Shown piece after piece: positions 51,476-60,035 of a stretch of 64,000 nt of DNA (position 1 is its first letter; each line of letters begins with the position of its first letter). The DNA lies in the NCBI RefSeq assembly GCF_018854015.1, contig NZ_JAAXYO010000154.1, positions 73,722 through 137,721 of the forward strand. Reading direction: 5' to 3'. The translations under genes and the position numbers were made by a program. The stretch is from Igneacidithiobacillus copahuensis. GTDB taxonomy: Bacteria > Pseudomonadota > Gammaproteobacteria > Acidithiobacillales > Acidithiobacillaceae. The notes below the pieces were generated by a model. The model was given only the letters and a program-made list of their open reading frames with translations. It ran no database searches and was not told where the DNA came from.

Positions 51476-52090
51476 TTACTTCAGATTAGGAAGCAAGGTC
51501 AGAAATTCCCCTCTGGACACCATTCCGGGTAATAGACCGGGTTGACCATTCTTGCGCTGATACAAAATCGCTGGAACCCCCATTGCATGAGTGCTTTGTA
51601 ATACTGCCATATTTGTGGCTAAGGCTTGTGTTGTATGTGTCGAGGGTTTGATACTCGGGAGACCCACTGGGCCTTGGGGTCCGAGGGGTTCCGCAAAGCT
51701 CTTTCCCGCCAAGGCTTCAAATCGCCGTAATGCGGCTTGCCGGTGGGGAGATTGCAAAATTGCAGCCGCTTCCGGCGCACTACTGGGCATCAAGTACGCC
51801 ACGGGGACGTAACGTACGATTAACTTGCCCGCCTGGATGATTGACTGCTCTTCTTCATACATGCTGTGGCAATAGGGACAGTTGGGGTCGAAGAAGTCAT
51901 AAATTATAGGTCCATGATGACCTTCTTGAATATAAGTTAGCTTCTTCCCAATTGTGGCCCAGTAATTGGAATGAGATTTTATTAATAAGGGCAGCGTATT
52001 TGCAAATCCAGTTCCAGTGAAGGCGATGCCTACCAAAACCCCCGCAGTGACCATCCCTTTTCTAAGCTGCTTGGTGAAATCATCCTTCAT
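51476..52090 (-). CDS. Second DsbC/DsbG-like thiol-disulfide protein
   Basis: The start at 52090 (MKDDFTKQLRKGMV) has a GAGG site upstream; the longer frame would run into dsbD. A signal peptide covers residues about 10-27. The active site is NCPYCHSMY, and GVPAILYQRKNGQPG is the cis-Pro region. Length is about 204 residues, shorter than DsbC of Escherichia coli (about 236). It follows dsbD by 13 nt, suggesting one operon (dsbD - dsb - dsb - lnt) and DsbD as its reductant. Confidence 0.8.
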   Translation of the reverse strand: MKDDFTKQLRKGMVTAGVLVGIAFTGTGFANTLPLLIKSHSNYWATIGKKLTYIQEGHHGPIIYDFFDPNCPYCHSMYEEEQSIIQAGKLIVRYVPVAYLMPSSAPEAAAILQSPHRQAALRRFEALAGKSFAEPLGPQGPVGLPSIKPSTHTTQALATNMAVLQSTHAMGVPAILYQRKNGQPGLLPGMVSRGEFLTLLPNLK

Positions 52091-52103
52091 ACGATGTACC
52101 TCC

Positions 52104-54005
52104 TCAACGATTTGATCTGTCGATACCAAGTTTTTGCTGCACATGCTGCAAAAGGGTCTGTGGCCCCTCATAACCTTCATATTTGGCAACCGTCCGGCCA
52201 GATGCAGAGACCAACAGAGTCGCAGGGGGGCCAAACAATTGGAAATGGTGTAGCAATGCTCTGGACGCTGAGTCGCTGGCAGTCACGTTCACACGAATCA
52301 AAACCAAGGAGCGCGTAGTTTGGTCTACCAGAGGATTTCCATAGGTTTCCACATCCATGCGTTGGCATTCCACGCACCATTTTGCCCAGAAGTCGACCAG
52401 CACAGGATGACCTTTAGCGGCCAATAACGCCTGATGCAACTGCGTCAGACTGGTAACCATGTGTCGTTTGAAACGCTGATTGGCGGTTTTGGTGGGTTGT
52501 ACACCAATAGCTTCCCCATGGACTACGAAGGGGGCCAAGGGTTCCAACACCAGGCGACCACCAGCGAGGGCACCGGCTCCCATCGCCAGCCCATAGGCAA
52601 AAAGAGCCAGCCCGATCCCCTGCCAAAAGCGCCCCCAGCCAGAGTCCCTCACTGCGGCAGAGCGAAAAGCCCCCAAGTAGACGGCTGAAACGATGGCCAG
52701 TATGGCCCAGAGCGTCAAAGAGGCCGGGCCGGGGAGGATGCGCGAGAGAAACCAGATGGCCACCCCCAATAGCACCACGCCAAAGACTGCCTTGACCACA
52801 TCCATCCAGCGCCCCGCCCGTGGCAGAAAATGCCCGGCGGAAGTGCCGATCACCAACAAAGGTACTCCCATACCCAAAGCCAGCAGGAAAAGTGCAGCGC
52901 CACCGAGAACCACATTTCCGGTCCGTGCGATGAACAGCAAGGCGCCAGCCAACGGGGCGGCGATGCAGGGACCTACGATTAAGGCGGAGAGCATACCCAT
53001 GATCCAAGCGCCCAAAAAGTGTCCACCTTTGCCATAACGGGAAAGCCGGGTTTGCACCGCGCTGGGCACCTGCAGCTCATAGAATCCAAACATGGACAAT
53101 GCCAGCACCACGAATATGGCGCTAAACAGGCCCAATACCCACGGATTTTGGAATACTGCCTGAAGATAAGCACCCGTTACTGCCGCAAGCACTCCCATTA
53201 CCGTATAGGTGATGGCCATGCCCAGCACGTAGGCGAGCGATATCCAGAAGGCATGACGGCGGGCATGGCGGGCAGATGTGCTGTCCACTTGGCCGACCAC
53301 CAGCGAGGATAGGATGGGGATCATGGGGAAGATACAGGGGGTGAAGGCCAAGCCCAGACCCGCCGCAAAAAAGAGCAGCAGAATCCAGATGCTCCCATCC
53401 CCTTGCAAGCCTGTTGCGAACAGCGCCGTTGCACCCGCCGATGCGGGGACCGGCGGTTGCATCGTGTTTAACCCCTGCGTGGAGGGCGCTGGCGGCGCTG
53501 ATACTGTCGGTGAGACTGGTGAGAGGGATAATGCACTGGCAGCAGACTGGGTCAGCGCGAGGGGAATGGTCGTCGTGGCCAGGGGATAGCACACCCCCGC
53601 ATTGGCACAGCCCTGATAGCTACTGGTCACCGCGAAATGCGCAGGAGGCGTACCGACCCAGTGCAGCGGGATATGCAAGGCCGTTGTTCTCTCGTACACC
53701 TGCAGGCGCCCGACTCCCGGAATGTTCATCCACTTCCCTGCGGGAAGAGTATAGGAGGCCAGATGCACCGTATCCGGAGTGACCTCCAAGTGAATGCGAT
53801 CACGATACAGATGGTATCCCGGTGCCGCGACCCAACGAACCACCAAAATGTGCTTTTGCTCGATCTGCGCGTGAAAAGAGAAAGCCTTTGCCGGGGGCAG
53901 AAAGACAGGTTGGGAAAAGAAGGGCTGCGCAAGGGCCATTGTGGGCGTGATCAGGCAGAGAAAGAGGAGACCCATTGCCCACAAACGTCTTAGAGATTTT
54001 GCCAA
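52104..54005 (-). CDS. dsbD: Thiol:disulfide interchange protein DsbD
   Basis: This 633-residue protein has all three DsbD modules: a signal peptide and alpha domain with CANAGVCYP (Cys pair about residues 133 and 138), eight membrane segments with the cysteines of TPCIFPMIP and GPCIAAPLAG, and a C-terminal gamma thioredoxin domain with WCVECQRMD. It carries electrons from cytoplasmic thioredoxin to periplasmic DsbC/G-type proteins. A Ser/Pro/Ala-rich linker joins the alpha domain to the membrane part. It heads the operon with the two Dsb-like genes. Confidence 0.93.
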   Translation of the reverse strand: MAKSLRRLWAMGLLFLCLITPTMALAQPFFSQPVFLPPAKAFSFHAQIEQKHILVVRWVAAPGYHLYRDRIHLEVTPDTVHLASYTLPAGKWMNIPGVGRLQVYERTTALHIPLHWVGTPPAHFAVTSSYQGCANAGVCYPLATTTIPLALTQSAASALSLSPVSPTVSAPPAPSTQGLNTMQPPVPASAGATALFATGLQGDGSIWILLLFFAAGLGLAFTPCIFPMIPILSSLVVGQVDSTSARHARRHAFWISLAYVLGMAITYTVMGVLAAVTGAYLQAVFQNPWVLGLFSAIFVVLALSMFGFYELQVPSAVQTRLSRYGKGGHFLGAWIMGMLSALIVGPCIAAPLAGALLFIARTGNVVLGGAALFLLALGMGVPLLVIGTSAGHFLPRAGRWMDVVKAVFGVVLLGVAIWFLSRILPGPASLTLWAILAIVSAVYLGAFRSAAVRDSGWGRFWQGIGLALFAYGLAMGAGALAGGRLVLEPLAPFVVHGEAIGVQPTKTANQRFKRHMVTSLTQLHQALLAAKGHPVLVDFWAKWCVECQRMDVETYGNPLVDQTTRSLVLIRVNVTASDSASRALLHHFQLFGPPATLLVSASGRTVAKYEGYEGPQTLLQHVQQKLGIDRSNR

Positions 54006-54075
54006 CAGTCACCACCTTTCATTAAATTTGTCCAAGGGATTGGGAGTGTTCTGAAGCCCTCGGCCCATAATCCAT

Positions 54076-54819
54076 TCACGGGCCTCCTATCGGACCGACC
54101 TGATCCGCCAGGTGGCATAAGTTCCGCAGTTCCACTGCCAGGGCAGTTTGATCAATAGGCATCCAGGTAACGACAGGCTTTTCCCGATCCGAGAACACTT
54201 GCGCCAATGAAGTTCTGCGGGCGGCGGCTTGGAGCGCCGCATCCCGTTCCAGCAACAACCGCTCAACATGCGGTCGAACAAGTTGGTACATCGCCGTGAT
54301 CCATCGGTTGACCAGCCAAGATGGATACGCCTGTTCCATCCGAAACCGCCTCATGGCCCGCAGCGTCGCGGGTCCCGATAACCAAGGGCCGCCGGTCACC
54401 CAGTGATTGACGGTAAACAGAGAGCGTGGCCTGCCCCAGACGTCCATGGAAATGGCAGGTAAAGCGATCAGTTCTTCGTCATTCCCTTTCCCTCGCAACG
54501 GTACGAAAGGATGAAAATGACCATGTTCATCCGTATCCGCGTCGTGTGCATGGTAGTAGAATCGACAGCCTGACGTTGCATCCTGAGCATCGTCCGGTGG
54601 ATAGTGTTCTCCTGTGATGTATGGCTCGTGACCCCGAAGAATGTCAGCTACAACGTTGACTCCACACCCGTCCAACGCGTTGGTAACCTGCTCCACCACC
54701 CGTGCCGCTCGCCTCATTCGCTGAAGTTGTCGGGGTGCCAGGTCGGACAGATCAGGACCATTTACCAAGAGAGGCCAGCAGGGCTCCGGGTCATTTCTTG
54801 GGCGCACACTTTCCTGCAT
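54076..54819 (-). CDS. DUF6969-family protein
   Basis: In this 247-residue protein the core reads DLAPRQLQRMRRAARVVEQV, GEHYPPDDAQD, CRFYYHAHDADTDEHGHFHPFV, LPAISMDVWGRPRSLFTVNHWVTGGPW, and SWLVNRWITAMYQLVRPHV, which I recognise as the DUF6969 family. Its function is unknown. The conserved HAH and HGHFH His residues suggest a metal site. The start at 54819 lies inside the 3' end of the Cys-rich exported protein gene, so translation is coupled. No signal peptide is seen. Confidence 0.72.
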   Translation of the reverse strand: MQESVRPRNDPEPCWPLLVNGPDLSDLAPRQLQRMRRAARVVEQVTNALDGCGVNVVADILRGHEPYITGEHYPPDDAQDATSGCRFYYHAHDADTDEHGHFHPFVPLRGKGNDEELIALPAISMDVWGRPRSLFTVNHWVTGGPWLSGPATLRAMRRFRMEQAYPSWLVNRWITAMYQLVRPHVERLLLERDAALQAAARRTSLAQVFSDREKPVVTWMPIDQTALAVELRNLCHLADQVGPIGGP

Positions 54820-55024
54820 TTTTATGCGCGCAACAGGGATGTTGCCGCATTGTTCCGGCATTAGCCGACTGTGCCTTGGCCATGGGCATTTTGGTCTTAG
54901 ACTGGGACTTGCTGGGATTCGGCCCACAGGGATGAGCCATGGTTTGCGCCAGGGCGGCGGGAGCAGCAATGGCAAGGGTCACGGCAACGGCGCCAGATAA
55001 AACAGTTATTTTTCGTTGTAACAT
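54791..55024 (-). CDS. Small exported Cys/His/Met-containing protein, 77 aa
   Basis: A signal peptide is followed by cleavage after ALA near residue 25. The mature protein contains MAHPCG, QHPCCAHKNAGKCAPKK and several Met residues, a composition that suggests metal binding in the periplasm. AGGAGA precedes the ATG at 55024; the longer frame has no ribosome site. No family is assigned. It overlaps the DUF6969 gene, so both may serve one metal-related function. Confidence 0.65.
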   Translation of the reverse strand: MLQRKITVLSGAVAVTLAIAAPAALAQTMAHPCGPNPSKSQSKTKMPMAKAQSANAGTMRQHPCCAHKNAGKCAPKK

Positions 55025-55138
55025 CAGATATTCTCCTTTGCACATAGTAACTGCTGGTTGGATAGGTAGTGCTTTGAAAATGGATAGAAAGCGGCATCGA
55101 CAATCAGACACGGCCTTCCATGCTTCTGCGCAGCAGCA

Positions 55139-55705
55139 CTAGGAAAGGCGCAAAAACTTCACATGGACAGGTGTGGGATTACGTATCATATCTAACACTG
55201 GAGAGGTGTGTTGGGCGTATTCCAAGAGGTCCGCAATAGTGCTGTCTGAGGCAGGACTTTTGATATGGCAACCCACATCGATCGTTTGGCATCCCGGGCG
55301 AATCGATTCCGATAACCCCAGGAACCCATGCAAATCGATATCCCCACTGACCTCCATGCGTAATTCCTCAATCTCTATACCCCGTGCGGCAGCGTTATAG
55401 GCGACACCCACGGATAAGCATGAGGTCAGAGCAGCCAGCAGAAGTTCGACTGCGTTGGCGCCCTGATTCGTGCCGAGCAACACAGCAGGCTCATCCCCCT
55501 CAAGAATAAAAGGAGTACTTCGGGAACCATCTTCCCGTCCTACGCCGCGAAATCCCTGAATATGAGTTTGCACATGAGCACCGGATATCCAATGGGTCGT
55601 AGCGCGAAATTGAAATTGTGCCAATTCGGCTTGAGACTGAATAGCACCCACCGTTTGTCCTAGTAGTTCTACATCCACGCCGTTTCTGCTGCCTTGCTGA
55701 GTCAT
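55139..55705 (-). CDS. OsmC-family protein
   Basis: This 188-residue protein has the OsmC fold landmarks: VELLLAALTSCLSVGVAYNAAARGI with the peroxidatic-type Cys, IEIEELRMEVSGDIDLHGFLGL, and CQTIDVGCHIKSPAS. The second family cysteine, usually in a CPV motif near the C-terminus, is replaced here by TSPV. Family members reduce organic hydroperoxides or act on sulfane sulfur. The missing resolving Cys points to altered chemistry or use of the two Cys in the CQTIDVGC segment. It stands next to the DsrE-like gene. Confidence 0.82.
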   Translation of the reverse strand: MTQQGSRNGVDVELLGQTVGAIQSQAELAQFQFRATTHWISGAHVQTHIQGFRGVGREDGSRSTPFILEGDEPAVLLGTNQGANAVELLLAALTSCLSVGVAYNAAARGIEIEELRMEVSGDIDLHGFLGLSESIRPGCQTIDVGCHIKSPASDSTIADLLEYAQHTSPVLDMIRNPTPVHVKFLRLS

Positions 55706-55779
55706 GGTCTTCCTCGGTTCCGTAGATCAAGAAATTTCTTAACCTTAGTTCGAGTCAAGAGCGGACGGATAGTTCCTCA

Positions 55780-56097
55780 TCAAAAACATACTGTCTCGTC
55801 GGCTGCACTGATCCAAGTGGAGAGTCCTTTCATGGAACTTTTCTTGACGCTGTCAGGGAGCACTTCAATGCCTTGGGCCTTCAGCGAGCTGCCACAACAC
55901 TGCACTTCCAAACCCAGTTCAAGTAACTCATGAAACAGATCGGGAGGCTCTTTCAGTAAGAGAACCCCTTTACCGGCAAGGAACATGCGAACCTCTTTGT
56001 TCTCTGCCAGCATGGCCCCCGCCAGACGAACCGCTGTGTCGGCCCGGGGATTTTCGGCTTCCGGGGCCGCATGGAGAAGAATCAGTACAATGGTCAT
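55780..56097 (-). CDS. DsrE/DsrF-like sulfur-relay family protein
   Basis: This 105-residue protein begins MTIVLILLHAAPEAENPRADTAVRLAGAMLAENKEVRMFLAGKGV, the DsrE-like alpha/beta fold, and has a Cys in LGLEVQCCGSSLKAQG. Family members bind or transfer persulfide sulfur. The start at 56097 is preferred to a longer frame that overlaps the MFS gene. It lies 14 nt downstream of that gene and probably belongs to the same transcript, consistent with sulfane-sulfur handling. Confidence 0.8.
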   Translation of the reverse strand: MTIVLILLHAAPEAENPRADTAVRLAGAMLAENKEVRMFLAGKGVLLLKEPPDLFHELLELGLEVQCCGSSLKAQGIEVLPDSVKKSSMKGLSTWISAADETVCF

Positions 56098-56111
56098 GGG
56101 CAATACTCCGG

Positions 56112-57386
56112 TTATGTGCTGCGGGGATGATAGGTTTCCTGCACGGACAGAGCGATCCACAGTCCTGACAGGGCCACGATCGCCGCAGTCAGCCAGATCG
56201 CAGGCAAGACCGCGTTGTACCCCTGTGCCACCAGGCCGAGGAGGAGTCCACCGATGGCATATCCCGTATCCCGCCAGTAGCGGTAGGTCCCCAGTATCTG
56301 CCCGCGCTCCAGGGGCGGGGCTACGTCGGACATGGCGGCAATAAGATTCGGATAGAGAAGGGCCATGCCAAGACCCATGAGCGCTGCCGTCAACAACCAG
56401 GCGGAAAAACTCCGCACCAGAGCAGTAGCCACCAGACCCGCGGACAGCGAAGCAAAGCCCAATAACACCGGTGGCTTACGCCCTACACGATCGGCTAGGT
56501 GCCCAGTCCAGAACTGACACAATCCCCAGACCATGGCATAGACCCCGGTAATCCAGCCGATGCGAACGACACCCAGGCCATGTAAGCGGAAAAAGATCGG
56601 GAAAAGCACCCAGACCAAGGTGTCGGCGACCTTGTTGCTTACTCCGCCTTGGCACAGCGCCCGGTAGGTGCCATCCCGGAAGGAAACCTCTACGAAAGTT
56701 GCCCAAAGACCCGCCTTTCTTGCGGGAGCGGAAGCCCCCGTACGCTGTTGATTCTGGGTATGTTCCGCATGGACCCAGGCGATGGTGTCCTGCAGCTTCA
56801 GGAGCAAAAGCAACGCCAGAGCAATTACTGCGAGCCCGAAACCCAGCAGGGCCCAGCGCGGCCCGTAGAGGACTGCCAGATAACCGGTGCCCAGACCGGC
56901 CAGACCAACGGCGATATAACCCACGGCTTCATTGATCCCCACGGCAAGGCCCCGTTGATGGTTGTCCGCCAGATCGATCTGACTGGTCACTGTCATGGTC
57001 CAGGTGAAGGCCTGGTTGATCCCCAGAAAGACGTTGGCGGCGATGATCCACCACCAATTGGGGGCAAAGAAGATCAGCAGTGGGATGGGTATGCCGGCGA
57101 GCCAACCGAGCAGCAGCACCCGCTTGCGACCGATGCGATCGGACAAGCCCCCGGCCACGAAATTCAGCGCCCCCTTGACCAGGCCAAAGGAGATGACAAA
57201 GGAAGCCAGGAAGAAAAAGGCGCCATGGGCCACGCCGAAGTCCTGGCTCATGGCCGGAAGCACGTTGCGCTCCATGCCGATGATCAGGCCCACGAAGAAA
57301 ACCTGGGCGGTTTGCAGCAGGAATTGGCTTCGGTTGATGCCGATGCCCCGCCGATGGGCCTGAACTGGCGCGACCGCGCCGCTCAT
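56112..57386 (-). CDS. MFS transporter in a sulfur-stress operon
   Basis: This 424-residue protein has 12 predicted membrane segments. The family signature GGLSDRIGRKRVLLLGWL lies after the second segment, and a repeat GHLADRVGRKPPVLLGF occurs in the second half. The start at 57386 overlaps the ArsR stop (ATGA); the much longer frame would run through the arsR gene. Its substrate is unknown. Operon context with an ArsR regulator and a persulfide-dioxygenase-like hydrolase suggests export of a sulfur compound or oxyanion. Confidence 0.82.
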   Translation of the reverse strand: MSGAVAPVQAHRRGIGINRSQFLLQTAQVFFVGLIIGMERNVLPAMSQDFGVAHGAFFFLASFVISFGLVKGALNFVAGGLSDRIGRKRVLLLGWLAGIPIPLLIFFAPNWWWIIAANVFLGINQAFTWTMTVTSQIDLADNHQRGLAVGINEAVGYIAVGLAGLGTGYLAVLYGPRWALLGFGLAVIALALLLLLKLQDTIAWVHAEHTQNQQRTGASAPARKAGLWATFVEVSFRDGTYRALCQGGVSNKVADTLVWVLFPIFFRLHGLGVVRIGWITGVYAMVWGLCQFWTGHLADRVGRKPPVLLGFASLSAGLVATALVRSFSAWLLTAALMGLGMALLYPNLIAAMSDVAPPLERGQILGTYRYWRDTGYAIGGLLLGLVAQGYNAVLPAIWLTAAIVALSGLWIALSVQETYHPRST

Positions 57387-57742
57387 CCGGAGGCGTCCTT
57401 GCGGATGGGAGCGACCTCTGCCAGTTGCCGGCGATAGGTGGTGGTGAGATCCATCTGCTCCAGGATCAATTGACGCACGATCTCGCAGGTTTCCAGCACC
57501 TTGGGACTGGTGAGCCGATAGTGACAGAAGGTCCCGCACTTGTCGCAATGCACCAGGCCGCGCGCTTTCAGAATGCTGAGATGCTGGGAGACATTGGCCT
57601 TGGACAGGCCGGTGAGCTCGGTCAGCTCTCCGGCGTTGCGCTGCCCCTCGCCCAGATAATGGATGATTTCCAGGCGCTTGGGGTGGGACAGGGCAGCGAA
57701 GACCTCGGCGAAGAGAGCGAAACGCACGGTCTCTCCGCTCAT
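57383..57742 (-). CDS. ArsR/SmtB regulator with a Cys cluster
   Basis: This 119-residue winged-helix protein has the recognition helix region LTGLSKANVSQHLSILKARGLV. Cys66, Cys69, Cys73 (CDKCGTFC) and Cys86 stand where many relatives have REGTFVYY. A thiol or metal sensor of persulfide, copper or zinc type is therefore likely. Its ATG and stop both overlap neighbours (ATGA), so it is the middle gene of an autoregulated operon. The palindrome at 58494-58511 is its probable operator. Confidence 0.85.
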   Translation of the reverse strand: MSGETVRFALFAEVFAALSHPKRLEIIHYLGEGQRNAGELTELTGLSKANVSQHLSILKARGLVHCDKCGTFCHYRLTSPKVLETCEIVRQLILEQMDLTTTYRRQLAEVAPIRKDASG

Positions 57743-58479
57743 GCCTCCTTCCCCAGGTTGGCCGCCACGATCCGCGCCATTTCCGCCGGCCGCTCAGGAA
57801 TCTCCGCCACGAGATTGGCGATGAAGATTTGCCGATCGGCGATGGAAAGATAAGGATCCCAGCGCTTCTCAAAACCAATGGTGGAGGAAGGCTTGCCGGA
57901 GAGCCCGGCACCGCAGACGCTGCCGGCGGCGTGGCCGGGGAAGATCTCCAAATCGTCCGGCAGGGTCAGGAGTTTGTCGTGGATGCTGTCGAAGATCCGT
58001 CCCGCCATCTCTTCCGGGCTGCCCCCCAGGTCGGGGCGACCGACACCGCTGACAAAGAGAGTATCGCCGGTGAGCGCGAACCAGGGGTCCGCACTGCGGC
58101 GCAGATCGCTGACCAGAAGGCAAATACTGTCGGGTGTATGGCCGGGAGTATGCAGGACCTTGGTGATGACATTGCCCGTTTCCAGTACCTCGCCATCCTT
58201 CAGGCCGCGCATGGAAAAATGGACTTTGTCCGCATCGCTTTCATGGAGGCAATAGGGTGCCCCCACCATCTCCGCCAAGGCGCGTCCGCCGGAGAAGTGG
58301 TCGGCGTGGATATGGGTGTCGATGACGAAGGCGATGCGCACCGCAGCCTTTTGCGCCTCCTCCACGAACCAGCCCTCATCGCCGGCCACGACATCCACGG
58401 CCACCCCGAGCCCCTTGCCGCCACAGCCGTAGAAGTAAGACAGGGTACCATCGCTGTTGCTGCGTTGCTTAAAAAACAT
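57739..58479 (-). CDS. MBL-fold hydrolase, persulfide dioxygenase (ETHE1)-like
   Basis: This 246-residue protein has the metallo-beta-lactamase motif THIHADHFSGG, then HTPGHTPDSICLL, LTGDTLFVSGVGRPDLGG and FPGHAAGSVCG, giving the iron-site residues of glyoxalase II/ETHE1-type enzymes. The ETHE1-like GRPDLGG loop and the SSTIGFEKR end favour a sulfur (persulfide) dioxygenase, which oxidises glutathione persulfide to sulfite. It is the first gene of the operon with ArsR and MFS. A promoter and operator lie directly upstream. Confidence 0.82.
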   Translation of the reverse strand: MFFKQRSNSDGTLSYFYGCGGKGLGVAVDVVAGDEGWFVEEAQKAAVRIAFVIDTHIHADHFSGGRALAEMVGAPYCLHESDADKVHFSMRGLKDGEVLETGNVITKVLHTPGHTPDSICLLVSDLRRSADPWFALTGDTLFVSGVGRPDLGGSPEEMAGRIFDSIHDKLLTLPDDLEIFPGHAAGSVCGAGLSGKPSSTIGFEKRWDPYLSIADRQIFIANLVAEIPERPAEMARIVAANLGKEA

Positions 58480-58493
58480 AGGTCACCTCGAAT

Positions 58494-58511
58494 ATTCCTT
58501 AGTTAATGAAT
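58494..58511 (-). promoter_or_regulatory. Candidate ArsR operator
   Basis: ATTCCTTAGTTAATGAAT is a near-perfect palindrome (ATTC-TTA / TAA-GAAT) between the -10 box and the start codon of the hydrolase gene, a typical ArsR/BigR operator position. Confidence 0.6.
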
Positions 58512-58518
58512 GTTGAAA

Positions 58519-58547
58519 CTATAAGAGCGATCCTTGGCGTTAGTCAA
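58519..58547 (-). promoter_or_regulatory. Promoter of the hydrolase-arsR-MFS operon
   Basis: On the minus strand TTGACT and TTATAG are separated by 17 nt, close to the sigma70 consensus. The palindromic operator lies just downstream. Confidence 0.65.
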
Positions 58548-58562
58548 TAGCCCATTCCCTCA

Positions 58563-58582
58563 CTCCCCGGAACCCCGGGGAG
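58563..58582. terminator. GC-rich stem-loop after the 167-residue gene
   Basis: Arms CTCCCCGG and CCGGGGAG with a 4-nt loop lie 27 nt beyond the stop of the minus-strand gene at 58610. There is no U-tract, so termination is uncertain. Confidence 0.4.
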
Positions 58583-58609
58583 GACCGACGTCCCGAGGCA
58601 TCAGAGGTT

Positions 58610-59113
58610 TCAGGTGGTTTGCGTTCCCTCGGCGCGCAAGCGGATCTTTCCCTGGTTGCACAGGGAAGCCAGCAGGTAGGTAGCCCCTTCCCCGCTGATC
58701 TGCAACGCCTTGGCCAGGTCGGCGCTCTCCATTCCAGGCTGTTTCTGCAAAAGTTGCAGCGCCTCATCCGACAGGGTATCCAGCCATTGCAGGAACAGCG
58801 GTTGCAGGGCCGGCGTGGCGGAAACCGCCAGGGCATTGGTCTTCTGGATGGTCGCGAGCATTTCGGCGTGCATCTCCATGCACATGCCCATCATGTGCTG
58901 CATCGGGTTTTCGCCCTCAGCCCCCGAAGACTCTCCCTTCTGGCCCATCATCTTTTGCATCATGGCCATGGGGCCACCGCCTCCGGATCCCATCTGCCCC
59001 ATCTTCTTCATCATCCCCATCCCCATATTCATGGGGTTGGAGCCACCGTCCTTCCCGGGCTGCGCTTCGTGACTCTCGTTACTTTTACTGCTGTCCTGGT
59101 CTTTCGGTTCCAT
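58610..59113 (-). CDS. Met/Gly-rich protein with C-terminal helix-turn-helix-like segment, 167 aa
   Basis: The start at 59113 has AGGAG 7 nt upstream. Residues about 20-60 are Met/Gly-rich (NMGMGMMKKMGQMGSGGGGPMAMMQKMMGQ). A helical region and then ADLAKALQISGEGATYLLASLCNQGKIRL follow, resembling a winged helix-turn-helix. No family name is assigned. The Met-rich region could bind copper or be a linker. Confidence 0.6.
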   Translation of the reverse strand: MEPKDQDSSKSNESHEAQPGKDGGSNPMNMGMGMMKKMGQMGSGGGGPMAMMQKMMGQKGESSGAEGENPMQHMMGMCMEMHAEMLATIQKTNALAVSATPALQPLFLQWLDTLSDEALQLLQKQPGMESADLAKALQISGEGATYLLASLCNQGKIRLRAEGTQTT

Positions 59114-59238
59114 ATCGAATCTCCTGTGTGCCTGGATTGGGTGCAGCAGAAGAACGGTGTCAGGCCACCTATTCATCTGGTCTTTCTCATTCTGCTTTCC
59201 TGAAAGTTGCCCCACCGTTAAGAATGAGGCAAATCGTC

Positions 59239-59979
59239 CTATCTATTGGTTGCTGCCGCAGAAGCGCTCCGAGGGCAGCCCGGCAACAGTGATGTTGCGC
59301 ACGCCGCTTCCACCCGCGCGAAATATGCCGTCAATGCCGGCGGCAACGGGATGTCGAGCAAGCGCAGACCCGTCAAATCTCCAGCGATCACCGTATCTGC
59401 AATCGAAAACGGTGATCGGTAAAAGCCATAGCGGTCAACCGTGGATGCCATGACTTCAAGTTCGGGTAGCATGGCGTCAAAGAACTGCCGTCGCTGCGCA
59501 TGGAGTTCTTCCAGCGAAGCACCGAGCCATCCCTCCATGCGCTGCCGGTAGAAGGCCATGGCGCGTGGATCATCCCCCAGACCATCATAGGCGGTCAGAA
59601 TGGGCGAGATCAGCCGGAACAGGTTGTCACTGATGCGCGAGCGCCAAGCGAGAACCGCTTCAAAATCCCTTTCGTCAATGGCCATGGTGAGCGATGCGCT
59701 ATCTGGAAAGTGGGTATCGAGGAAGCGAATGATGTCGAGGGATTCGCTTTGCCGAGATCCGTCGCTATAGAGCAGAACAGGCAACCGCTCATAACCGCTG
59801 ACTGCCAGGAAATGTTCCGTCCCATAAAATCGGGCGATCATTTCGGCATGAGCGATTCCCTTGAAGCCCAGGGCCAAACGTACCCGATGGCAGAATGGGC
59901 AGAACTCGAAATGGATAAGGGTCGGTCCTCCCTGCTGCCCTTTCCCTTGGCACTGGGCTATCGTCACTTCCATGCCCAT
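59239..59979 (-). CDS. Glutaredoxin 2/GST-like protein
   Basis: This 246-residue protein has an N-terminal thioredoxin fold with active site CPFC at residues 27-30 (HFEFCPFCHRVRLALG), then LPVLLYSDG and SESLDIIRFLD, and a C-terminal helical GST-type domain. The plan matches glutaredoxin 2 (GrxB), with about 25 additional residues. It would catalyse glutathione-dependent thiol-disulfide exchange. A start at 59973 (MEVTIAQ) is also possible. Confidence 0.82.
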   Translation of the reverse strand: MGMEVTIAQCQGKGQQGGPTLIHFEFCPFCHRVRLALGFKGIAHAEMIARFYGTEHFLAVSGYERLPVLLYSDGSRQSESLDIIRFLDTHFPDSASLTMAIDERDFEAVLAWRSRISDNLFRLISPILTAYDGLGDDPRAMAFYRQRMEGWLGASLEELHAQRRQFFDAMLPELEVMASTVDRYGFYRSPFSIADTVIAGDLTGLRLLDIPLPPALTAYFARVEAACATSLLPGCPRSASAAATNR

Positions 59980-60035
59980 CTCTTATGGTATCCCGGTCTG
60001 ATCATGATCAATAGTCGATGGATTTAGATGGTGAA

